Shown: positions 1-6,417 of the stretch, in pieces | How positions within the stretch are numbered: position 1 is the first letter of the stretch | Layout of the letters: the number at the start of each line of letters is the position of its first letter | Assembly: GCA_947471245.1 (NCBI GenBank) | Contig: CANIXM010000100.1 | Coordinates: 1 to 6,936, forward strand | Origin: Paludibacteraceae bacterium | Lineage (GTDB): Bacteria; Bacteroidota; Bacteroidia; Bacteroidales; Paludibacteraceae | DNA length: 6,936 nt | Direction: 5' to 3' | Position numbers and translations under genes: made by a program | Notes under the pieces: generated by a model | Database searches by the model: none | Told to the model about the DNA's origin: nothing | The model's input: the letters and a program-made list of their open reading frames with translations, nothing else

Positions 1-3000
1 TGTTAACCATTTAGTTGGGAGGTTGTATCCTATTTGAAGTTCACGCAGTTTGGTGTACGTTCTACTCATCAAGTTACCTTCTTCGATGGCGTAATACTTG
101 CTCACATAATCTTGCACAAGCACCTTACTTGTGTTTGGAGCAAATGCTAAGTCATTCATGTTTGAAATTGCTCCAGTAATAGGGTCGAATTCAATTTTTT
201 TACCATTCGATACCACCACTCCCTCACCAACATAAGTTCCTGTGTAGGACTTAAATCCTGCATATGTATCGTCTTGTAAACGAGCTTCACCATATTTTCC
301 TTCTACAGTTTCTATGTTTCTACCACCACGCATGGTTCTTTTGTGGATATTGTCCAGAATAGCACCTCCCACATTTCCATCAAATTGGAACGATAGATAT
401 ACATTTTTGTACGTGAATTTGTTATTTAACCCCCAAATGAAATCTCCAAAATAGTTACCTAAGTATTGGCTTTTTGCATAAGATAGTGGTTTACCAGAAC
501 CATCATGAATGATATTGCCTTGTGGGTCTCTTGCAAATGCACTAGAATAGAGTTTGTCAGTACGGTCGCCAACTCTGAAAAAGTCGTTGTATAGCTCTAC
601 ACCAGCTGGTAGTTCAGTATATACTTCTTGGAATGTACTCCAGTTAGCATTGATTTCCCAACTGAAACCATTTACTGTTTGGATAGGAGCAGCAAACAAC
701 GAAATTTCTACGCCATTCTTTTTAGTCTTCAGACCGTTAACATACATGAAGTTGTACCCAGAAGTGCTTGAAATTGGGTTTTTCAAAATTTTTGGACCAT
801 CTATGTATTGGAAATAGGTAGCAGAAAGTCCTAGTCTGTTTTTGAAAAATTTCACATCAATACCGCCTTCGTAGTTAATACGTTCAGCAGGTTTAATTCC
901 AGGAATTGTTAATGCATTTGAAAATGTTGCTGCTGGTGAATTGTTGTACGGCTTGCTTTGCGAATAAGACTCAGTATTTAAAGCATAAGTTGGACCACCA
1001 TAAGGCGACAAGTAGTTTTGCCCATATCCCAATGGATAAGTGTAAATATTGGTCGAAGGAGTGGTGCCAATTTCTTCACTGGTCTCTACTCTTTTTACCA
1101 CCGCATACGAACCACGTAGTTTGAGTGCAGAGATGACTTCTGGAAGAGTTACATAGTCATTTACAAGTGTAGAAAGTGAAACACTTGGGTAGAAATAGGT
1201 GTCGTTTTGACTCAAAATGGCTGATGATTTATCTACACGAGCAGTACCTGATAGTGTTGCATATTTGCTTAAATCAATATCCATAGAAGAGTATCCACTG
1301 ATTACCCTCATGCCCGATTGAAAACTGTTGGCTACAATAGGGTTGAGCGAATTGTTGAGCGAATACACATTTGGCACACTAAGATAATCTGTTGATGCAT
1401 AGCTCGAATTATAAGAAAACTCTCTTATATTAGCACCAGAAAGACCTGTAAACTGAACTACATCTCCTAACAAAAAGTTGTAATTGGCTTGTAAGTCCGT
1501 GTTCATATCCATTAAGCTTCTTCTGTCCTCGCGATAGTCACCTAGGTTTTGCTCCCTGCCATAAGGGTGTGCCCACACTGGCATTTTTTCGGTACGCAAC
1601 ATGTCGTAGGATGACACCTGAGAGCGCAAGCTGAAATTCAAATTGCTATTCACCACATAGTTGGCTCTAGCATATCCAAATACATCTTTCTTTTGGTGTC
1701 CTCTTTTCCAATAGTTGACGATAGCCCATGGATTGTGATAACGTTGATATTCTGCATAGATGGGTAGTAAACCTTCTTTACCTTCTTGCCATATTCCTTT
1801 GATTTTTGGGTCGTTTACATCCCAGTCTGCACCAGCCCAGATAGACATGTTGTAGATGATACTGTTAGGTCCATAGTCCACGTCTGGAAAATTGTCAGAG
1901 TATTGATAGTTTGCATTGATATTGGCATCGATGGTCAACTTCTTATTTACTTGAAATGTTCCATACAAGTTCATATTTGTGATACTTACACCAGTGTTAG
2001 GGATGATAGCTTGTTGGTCGGAGTGAGAGATAGACATACGTATGGTATAGTCTTCACCACTTTTAGTAAATGCAATGTTGTTGGTAGTATGGAAGCCTGT
2101 ACGTAGGAAGTTTTCCAAGTTGTTGGGACCTCTAGATACCCATGGAGTAGGTTTGATATTGCCTTCAAAACTTTTATCTCCAAAAGTAGTGGTGTATTTT
2201 TGGTTTGGTGTGTATTGACCATCATATTGTGGGATAAGTTGACCTCTGAATCGTGGTCCCCATACATCGTAGTCATTGTCGTTTTGTCCTGCTCCTTTAC
2301 CGTCAACAAACATATAGATTTGATTCGAACCTGGACCGTACTCGTTTTGTAAGCGAGGGAAAGTCAAGAATCCGTTTTCAAACATATTTGTAGAGTTGAT
2401 CTCTACAGTCGTTTTTTTGTTTTTATTTCCTTTTTTAGTAGTGATTAGTAACGCACCATTCATTGCACGGCTACCATATAGCGCAGCAGCAGTAGGCCCT
2501 TTCAGTACGGTCATGGTTTCAATGTCATCTGGGCTGATGTTCCAAGTGTCAGAACTAATTGGCACCCCATCCACCACATATAATTCTAAGGTGTTTCCAC
2601 GTAGTATCATGGATGGTTTTCTTAGCATTTCTGAGTTAGCACCAACTGAAAGTCCTGATACTTTACCAGTTAGACCTGTGATGGGGTTTTGATCTCTTGC
2701 TTTTCTTAGATCTTCCCCTTTTACTTCTTGAACTGCATAACCTAGTGAGTTGTATCTTTTTTCAACACCCAAAGCAGTTACCACTACTTCTTTGATAGAC
2801 TTTGAATTTTCATACAGAGTTACATCAATGAATTTGTCACTTTTCACTTTCACCACTTTGTTGTCGAATCCAATGAAAGAGAACGTAAGTGTGTCGCCGA
2901 TAGCAGCAGAAACACTAAACATACCTTTGTTATCAGTAATGGACCCATTTGAAGTTCCTTTTACCATAACATTAGCACCTGGTAGAACAGAACCATCGTT

Positions 3001-3099
3001 TCCGCTCACCTTACCTTGAAGAATAATCTTTTGCGAGTGTGCCATTTGGACACTTAGCAAAAGCAATAAAAACAGTAGAAAAGATTTTAGTTTTTGCAT
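1..3099 (-). CDS. SusC/RagA-family TonB-linked outer-membrane protein (3' end cut by window edge)
   Basis: This is a TonB-dependent beta-barrel porin of the SusC/RagA class, which works with a SusD-like surface lipoprotein to import oligomers too large for ordinary porins. The frame is open for 1033 codons with no stop before the left edge. Residues 1-23 form a signal peptide (long Leu run, likely cut after AHS). Residues about 25-97 are a carboxypeptidase-regulatory-like domain (GxVLPGANVMVKGT, ITDNKGMFSV). An EVVVTALG segment at 104-111 precedes the plug, which shows the family signatures YVVDGVP (174-180) and TVLKGPTAAALYGSRAMNGA (197-216). The remainder is aromatic-rich barrel, ending near LRELQIGYNLPTKW. 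No STN signalling domain precedes the regulatory-like domain, so anti-sigma signalling is unlikely. The family usually runs about 1000-1150 residues, so only the last barrel strands are missing. The SusD partner would lie beyond the left edge. The substrate cannot be read from the sequence; the neighbours suggest phosphonate-bearing material. The family call is very secure. Confidence 0.96.
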   Translation of the reverse strand, partial: MQKLKSFLLFLLLLLSVQMAHSQKIILQGKVSGNDGSVLPGANVMVKGTSNGSITDNKGMFSVSAAIGDTLTFSFIGFDNKVVKVKSDKFIDVTLYENSKSIKEVVVTALGVEKRYNSLGYAVQEVKGEDLRKARDQNPITGLTGKVSGLSVGANSEMLRKPSMILRGNTLELYVVDGVPISSDTWNISPDDIETMTVLKGPTAAALYGSRAMNGALLITTKKGNKNKKTTVEINSTNMFENGFLTFPRLQNEYGPGSNQIYMFVDGKGAGQNDNDYDVWGPRFRGQLIPQYDGQYTPNQKYTTTFGDKSFEGNIKPTPWVSRGPNNLENFLRTGFHTTNNIAFTKSGEDYTIRMSISHSDQQAIIPNTGVSITNMNLYGTFQVNKKLTIDANINANYQYSDNFPDVDYGPNSIIYNMSIWAGADWDVNDPKIKGIWQEGKEGLLPIYAEYQRYHNPWAIVNYWKRGHQKKDVFGYARANYVVNSNLNFSLRSQVSSYDMLRTEKMPVWAHPYGREQNLGDYREDRRSLMDMNTDLQANYNFLLGDVVQFTGLSGANIREFSYNSSYASTDYLSVPNVYSLNNSLNPIVANSFQSGMRVISGYSSMDIDLSKYATLSGTARVDKSSAILSQNDTYFYPSVSLSTLVNDYVTLPEVISALKLRGSYAVVKRVETSEEIGTTPSTNIYTYPLGYGQNYLSPYGGPTYALNTESYSQSKPYNNSPAATFSNALTIPGIKPAERINYEGGIDVKFFKNRLGLSATYFQYIDGPKILKNPISSTSGYNFMYVNGLKTKKNGVEISLFAAPIQTVNGFSWEINANWSTFQEVYTELPAGVELYNDFFRVGDRTDKLYSSAFARDPQGNIIHDGSGKPLSYAKSQYLGNYFGDFIWGLNNKFTYKNVYLSFQFDGNVGGAILDNIHKRTMRGGRNIETVEGKYGEARLQDDTYAGFKSYTGTYVGEGVVVSNGKKIEFDPITGAISNMNDLAFAPNTSKVLVQDYVSKYYAIEEGNLMSRTYTKLRELQIGYNLPTKWLT

Positions 3100-3108
3100 A
3101 TTGGTTGA

Positions 3109-3189
3109 TTTTAATTAATGATTTTACTTTTGTTTTAAATTGTTTTTTGGCATAGAATCCCCCTGTACACAATGGATGTTTTAATTAAT
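3109..3189. repeat. Two copies of TTTTAATTAAT in the susC leader
   Basis: The 11-mer TTTTAATTAAT occurs at 3109-3119 and again at 3179-3189, in the same orientation and exactly 70 bp apart, within the 166-bp gap upstream of the SusC gene. Each copy contains the palindrome TTAATTAA. Paired sites of this kind can be operator half-sites. The region is very AT-rich, so chance recurrence is a real alternative. No TTTG/TAnnTTTG Bacteroidota promoter could be found in this gap. Confidence 0.3.
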
Positions 3190-3231
3190 CCGCTGTGAAT
3201 TAGGTATTTATGTTTTATATGATTCAGGCTG

Positions 3232-3260
3232 ATTCTGGTGTGGAAATCAACGACCAGAAT
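3232..3260 (-). terminator. Inverted repeat just downstream of the small exported-protein gene (possible weak terminator)
   Basis: ATTCTGGT at 3232-3239 and ACCAGAAT at 3253-3260 are perfect 8-bp inverted arms around a 13-nt spacer, starting 5 bp past the stop of the 3266-3826 gene. In the transcribed direction the hairpin is followed by a CAGCCTGAAT stretch and not by a T-run, so it does not meet the usual intrinsic-terminator pattern. It could be an RNA-processing or 3'-stabilising hairpin, or a protein-binding site ahead of the SusC gene. The repeat is directly visible; its role is a guess. Confidence 0.3.
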
Positions 3261-3265
3261 GGGGA

Positions 3266-3826
3266 TTATCTATCTAATTTAACTTCATATAAATAGATAT
3301 TTAGTAATGATTCAGCATCTGTGCTGACTGCAGTTAGTCTTTTTTCAAATATGCTGGTGTCTTCATTAGATATGTTGATAACCACGTCAAGTACTTTGTT
3401 GAAAGCATTGCATGCACTTTCATAGGTGAATGTGCCACTTTTCACTGCTTTTTTTAAGTACTTTTCTATCTTTTTGGTGGAAAAATAAATGGCCGGTTTC
3501 AAAAATACTGTTTTCGAAGCAGCTTCACCTGGGGCAATTGATTCTTTGGATAGGTATAGCTGATTGACCAAAAGTCTTTTCTTTCCAATTTCTACTCCGA
3601 ATGCTTCATTTTTCACATCCTCGTCTGGCACTTTTGCAAGCCACTCTGCAAATGAGGCGGCTTTGAAACGGAAACTCTCTTTGGGTGTTACAATTTCATG
3701 CGAAGTGTCATTTTTTGTAGTAGTAGAAGTGCTACTTGCCAAATAATTTGTTTGAGCACCTACGTGCATCCATGCTGATTGAATCAACATGAGGATTATG
3801 ATTTGTGTTTTGTTGTATGATTTCAT
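3266..3826 (-). CDS. Small exported protein of unknown function (186 aa)
   Basis: I do not recognise this protein. It begins with a plausible Sec signal peptide: basic residues at K2 and K6, a hydrophobic core at about 9-20, and likely cleavage after VGA at residue 24. There is no lipobox cysteine, so the product should be soluble in the periplasm or secreted. A Ser/Thr-rich linker follows (30-42, with STSTTT), then a mixed region with FAEWLAKVPDEDVKNEAFG (59-77). The C-terminal part looks helical and lysine-rich, with KKIEKYLKKAVKSG at 118-131. C139 is the only cysteine. The ATG at 3826 is chosen because it puts the signal peptide exactly at the N-terminus; its leader is AAAAGAACAGC with only weak ribosome-binding resemblance. 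It lies 150 bp after phnW and 166 bp before the SusC gene, on the same strand. It could assist outer-membrane uptake, but nothing in the sequence proves that. Confidence 0.8.
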   Translation of the reverse strand: MKSYNKTQIIILMLIQSAWMHVGAQTNYLASSTSTTTKNDTSHEIVTPKESFRFKAASFAEWLAKVPDEDVKNEAFGVEIGKKRLLVNQLYLSKESIAPGEAASKTVFLKPAIYFSTKKIEKYLKKAVKSGTFTYESACNAFNKVLDVVINISNEDTSIFEKRLTAVSTDAESLLNIYLYEVKLDR

Positions 3827-3871
3827 GATGCTGTTCTTTTAATTTAAATTGTAAACAATGCTTTCACGGCA

Positions 3872-3879
3872 CAAAGTAA
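3872..3879 (-). promoter_or_regulatory. Weak candidate Bacteroidota -7 element
   Basis: Read on the minus strand this is TTACTTTG, one mismatch from the Bacteroidota -7 consensus TAnnTTTG, and it lies about 46 bp upstream of the ATG of the small exported-protein gene. That spacing would give a short 5' leader. No matching TTG or TTTG -33 element was found at the expected distance, so this is only a weak candidate for a promoter separating the phnW operon from the exported-protein/SusC genes. Confidence 0.2.
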
Positions 3880-3976
3880 CTTAAAGTATGTTTCTATCTA
3901 TTTAATAGGGTGTTATATTTCTGTTACAATCTGATTATAAAGCAGTTTCAGTTTCATTGAGGTAAACTTTATCGGG

Positions 3977-5098
3977 TTACCAATTTTGTATTTTTGCAAT
4001 TGTTTCTACCAATTTCTCAATGTCTTGTGGATAAACTTCACCTATATTCCCTATTCTGAACGTATCACTTTTTGATATCTTACCAGGGTAGATGATGAAA
4101 TTTTCTTGTTTCAACGAATGATAAAACTGATTGAAACTATAATTTTCACTATCAGGCGAAAAGAATGATGTGATGATGTGTGACTGAACTGATTTTGATA
4201 GTAGCGGTTTGAAACCTAGTTGCTCCATTTTTTGTACTAAGGTGTTTTGATTGGTTTTGTAACGCGCTTCTCTCACAGCTATACCACCTTCAATTTCAAG
4301 TTCGATGATGGCTTGTAGAAATGCCCGAACAACGTGGGTGGGAGAAGTGTATCGCCATTTACCATTTCCGCTTTCCATGGCGTTCCACTGGTCGTAAAGA
4401 TCCAACGATAGAGAACGAGCATTGCCTTTGCAGGCTTCCATTTGTTTTCGTCGTGCTATCACAAAGCTAAATCCAGGCACTCCCTGTATGCATTTGTTGG
4501 CTGAGCTAATAAGGAAATCGATGTTCCAATCATGGATGTCCATTGTAGTGCCACCAAAACTGCTCATAGCATCTACAATGGTAATTACCTTATAGTCTTT
4601 GGCCAATGAGGTGATTTCTTTCACGGGATTCAAAATGCCCGTGGTGGTTTCACAGTGTACCACAGCTATATGTGTGATGTTTTGTTTGGTGTCTAGTATT
4701 TGCTTGATTACCCTTATGTCTGGAACCTCTGTTTCTGGTACGGTGTATTCTACATAGTCAATTTTCAAGATATTGGCTATTTGTATCATCCGCTGTCCAT
4801 AGGCTCCGTTTGATAGTATGAGCAGTCGGCTTTTTTCATTCACTGCGGACCCAATGACTGATTCCACCCCAAAAGTTCCACTACCTTGTAGTAATACAGA
4901 TGTGTATTCTTCTGTGTTTTTTGTAGCCAGGGCTACAAGTCTTGTTCTGATTTGCTGTACGATGTTGACATTGTAATCGTCGTCCCATGTGCACCAGTCT
5001 TGCATCATGGCTTCTTTCACAGTTTTAGAAGTTGTGAGTGGACCTGGCGTAAGCAAAAGGTATGGGTTTTCGTGCAATTGATTGTTTTTGGTTTCCAT
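3977..5098 (-). CDS. phnW: 2-aminoethylphosphonate:pyruvate transaminase
   Basis: A cytoplasmic fold-type I PLP enzyme (class V aminotransferase group). It transfers the amino group of 2-aminoethylphosphonate to pyruvate, giving phosphonoacetaldehyde and L-alanine. It has 373 residues, against about 367 for characterised PhnW proteins, and is complete. Motifs shared with enterobacterial PhnW, as I remember that sequence, include YLLLTPGPLTTS (13-24), CTWDDDYN (36-43), EEYTSVLLQGSGT (63-75), HCETTTGILNP (148-158), IVDAMSSFGG (174-183, Asp176 expected to pair with the PLP ring nitrogen), SSANKCIQGVPGF (198-210, Lys202 the expected Schiff-base lysine), SLSLDLYDQW (229-238) and FRIGNIGEVY (347-356, Arg348 likely contacting substrate). 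The ATG overlaps the stop of the upstream transporter gene in TAATG, implying translational coupling in one operon. PhnW can act in AEP breakdown or, in reverse, in AEP synthesis for glycans. The transporter next to it favours breakdown. The identification is very secure; the direction is inferred. Confidence 0.96.
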   Translation of the reverse strand: METKNNQLHENPYLLLTPGPLTTSKTVKEAMMQDWCTWDDDYNVNIVQQIRTRLVALATKNTEEYTSVLLQGSGTFGVESVIGSAVNEKSRLLILSNGAYGQRMIQIANILKIDYVEYTVPETEVPDIRVIKQILDTKQNITHIAVVHCETTTGILNPVKEITSLAKDYKVITIVDAMSSFGGTTMDIHDWNIDFLISSANKCIQGVPGFSFVIARRKQMEACKGNARSLSLDLYDQWNAMESGNGKWRYTSPTHVVRAFLQAIIELEIEGGIAVREARYKTNQNTLVQKMEQLGFKPLLSKSVQSHIITSFFSPDSENYSFNQFYHSLKQENFIIYPGKISKSDTFRIGNIGEVYPQDIEKLVETIAKIQNW

Positions 5099-5100
5099 TA
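5096..5100 (-). promoter_or_regulatory. TAATG stop/start overlap joining the transporter gene and phnW
   Basis: On the minus strand the transporter stop TAA (5100-5098) shares its last base with the ATG of phnW (5098-5096). The preceding bases are AACACAACAA, with no Shine-Dalgarno. Such one-base overlaps usually mean reinitiation or translational coupling, so the two proteins are probably made from one message at linked levels. Confidence 0.7.
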
Positions 5101-6393
5101 TTGTTGTGTTTGAAATTTTTTCTCATATTTGGTTTTGAAAAATAGATATGCCATCAGTACGGATGCTATGCCAATGGCAGAAACGATGATACTTGAATCT
5201 TTGATAAAGTTTAGCCACACCACGTCAGCGTTGAAGAAATTTTTGAATATCACTACTACCGTACTGCCTAGATACCCGAATGCATCGGAGACATACATCA
5301 CAAACCCGATGTTGCTTACATATTTAAAAGATGAAATCAATCGTTCATACAAGAATGCATTGAAAGGGATATACCCCAGGTATAAACCTATGCCAAGCAC
5401 CACCATCCATACCTCTCCTGATATTAAGTGAAAATTGAAGAGCATCCCAGCTGAAAATATTAAGAATAGTCCCACGCAGATGATGATAAGTATGGTGTTG
5501 AAAGCCTTGTAATTGGACCGAATGATGGTTACAAAAGCAAGGATTATCAGGGTGAAAAATGCCACAGGCAACTCAGTAAGCGTGAAAATAGCTGGGTCGT
5601 TGTTGTAACCCAGCTTTGACCATATTTCAGCTGAGAAATTGTCGCGTAGATCCCGAAAAACGGTAAGAATAATGTAGGTGAATACCAGAAATACTATGCC
5701 GAAGTAAAATTCATTGAGAAATGCTTTTCTTTCTTGTTTGTTCATCGCTTTTCTTTTGGTTCTCAGCGCCTCGTCTTCTGGGCTAGGCTCAGGCAGACAG
5801 TCGAGCAAAAACACAGAGATAAACAGTGGTATCACAAAGATTAATCCGGTGATAAATGGCATGGCAAATTCACTGGCGTCGAAACTCATCATCACCCATT
5901 TACCTACCGTTTTTACAAATCCGGAAGCCAGAATAAAACTGATGCTTAGTCCTGCACCAAGTAACTCAGTAAGCTTTCGTCCTTCAATGTAGCTAAACAC
6001 TACTCCCCAAATCATACCTAGAGGTAGTCCGTTGAGCAACATAAATGGAATGTTGTAAGGCGGCGGAACTACCCAAAAAAGGAGCAGAGCAAATTCAGAA
6101 AACAACAGTAGCCAAATGATGTAGGACGCTCTGTGAGTTTTCTCTAGTTCGGAGACATATTTGATGCCTAGAAACTTGCTGAGTGTGTATCCAATCACCT
6201 GAAATGTGATGATCCAAATCTTGTAATCTATTCCCCACAGCGAATGCCCTTGATAGAAACCCACAGCAAAAGGTTTTCTAAAGGCATACATACATGAGTA
6301 AGTGCTAAGTGCAGCTAAGGTTGCAAATAATGCAAAAACCCATTGAGGTTGAAGGGCTAGCCAGTTGGTTATTCGTGTTTTTAATTCTTTCAT
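5098..6393 (-). CDS. DUF5690-type MFS-like inner-membrane transporter, candidate phosphonate/organophosphate carrier
   Basis: A polytopic membrane protein of 431 residues, resembling the DUF5690 family of Bacteroidota. About 12 hydrophobic segments can be placed, near 18-36, 56-76, 89-109, 115-135, 143-163, 177-198, 230-247, 270-291, 298-319, 327-346, 361-384 and 400-419. A charged central loop (199-228, with PEPSPEDEALRTKRK) splits two six-helix halves, the layout of the major facilitator superfamily. The end of helix 1 reads MYAFRKPF (35-42), resembling the RKNF motif of GlpT/UhpT-type organophosphate antiporters, in which that arginine binds the phosphate. Helix 7 ends TVFRDLRDNF (244-253), placing Arg247 much like the second binding arginine of GlpT. 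It sits between a class III PLP enzyme and phnW, 24 nt after the former and overlapping the latter by one base, so AEP or a related phosphonate is a reasonable substrate. The ATG at 6393 gives a short basic N-tail; no Shine-Dalgarno is visible. The transporter call is firm; the substrate is inferred. Confidence 0.88.
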   Translation of the reverse strand: MKELKTRITNWLALQPQWVFALFATLAALSTYSCMYAFRKPFAVGFYQGHSLWGIDYKIWIITFQVIGYTLSKFLGIKYVSELEKTHRASYIIWLLLFSEFALLLFWVVPPPYNIPFMLLNGLPLGMIWGVVFSYIEGRKLTELLGAGLSISFILASGFVKTVGKWVMMSFDASEFAMPFITGLIFVIPLFISVFLLDCLPEPSPEDEALRTKRKAMNKQERKAFLNEFYFGIVFLVFTYIILTVFRDLRDNFSAEIWSKLGYNNDPAIFTLTELPVAFFTLIILAFVTIIRSNYKAFNTILIIICVGLFLIFSAGMLFNFHLISGEVWMVVLGIGLYLGYIPFNAFLYERLISSFKYVSNIGFVMYVSDAFGYLGSTVVVIFKNFFNADVVWLNFIKDSSIIVSAIGIASVLMAYLFFKTKYEKKFQTQQ

Positions 6394-6417
6394 TGGTGGT
6401 GTGTTGGCAGATATGTG

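Noticed and set aside
554..2106. Plus-strand open frames of 72-106 codons antisense to the SusC gene
   Set aside because: They lie wholly opposite a well-supported coding frame and their translations are low-quality and motif-free.
1986..2309. A 107-codon minus-strand frame inside the SusC gene, in another phase
   Set aside because: The SusC frame is continuous through this region with family-consistent sequence; the alternative frame shows no signal peptide, domain or leader and is a shadow.
2396..3019. Plus-strand open frames of 98 and 89 codons opposite the SusC plug and N-terminal domain
   Set aside because: The opposite strand carries conserved SusC signatures here; these frames only reflect its codon pattern.
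3934..3939. TATAAT on the minus strand upstream of the exported-protein gene as a -10 box
   Set aside because: Bacteroidota primary sigma factor recognises TAnnTTTG and not TATAAT, and no -35-like partner is apparent; expected by chance in AT-rich DNA.
3977..5098. phnW being a serine-glyoxylate or alanine-glyoxylate transaminase, its class V relatives
   Set aside because: The CTWDDDYN, SLSLDLYDQW and FRIGNIGEVY segments follow the PhnW pattern closely and not that of those relatives.
5129..5992. Plus-strand open frames of 92-100 codons opposite the transporter gene
   Set aside because: Hydrophobic stretches in them mirror the membrane-protein codons on the other strand; no independent coding evidence.
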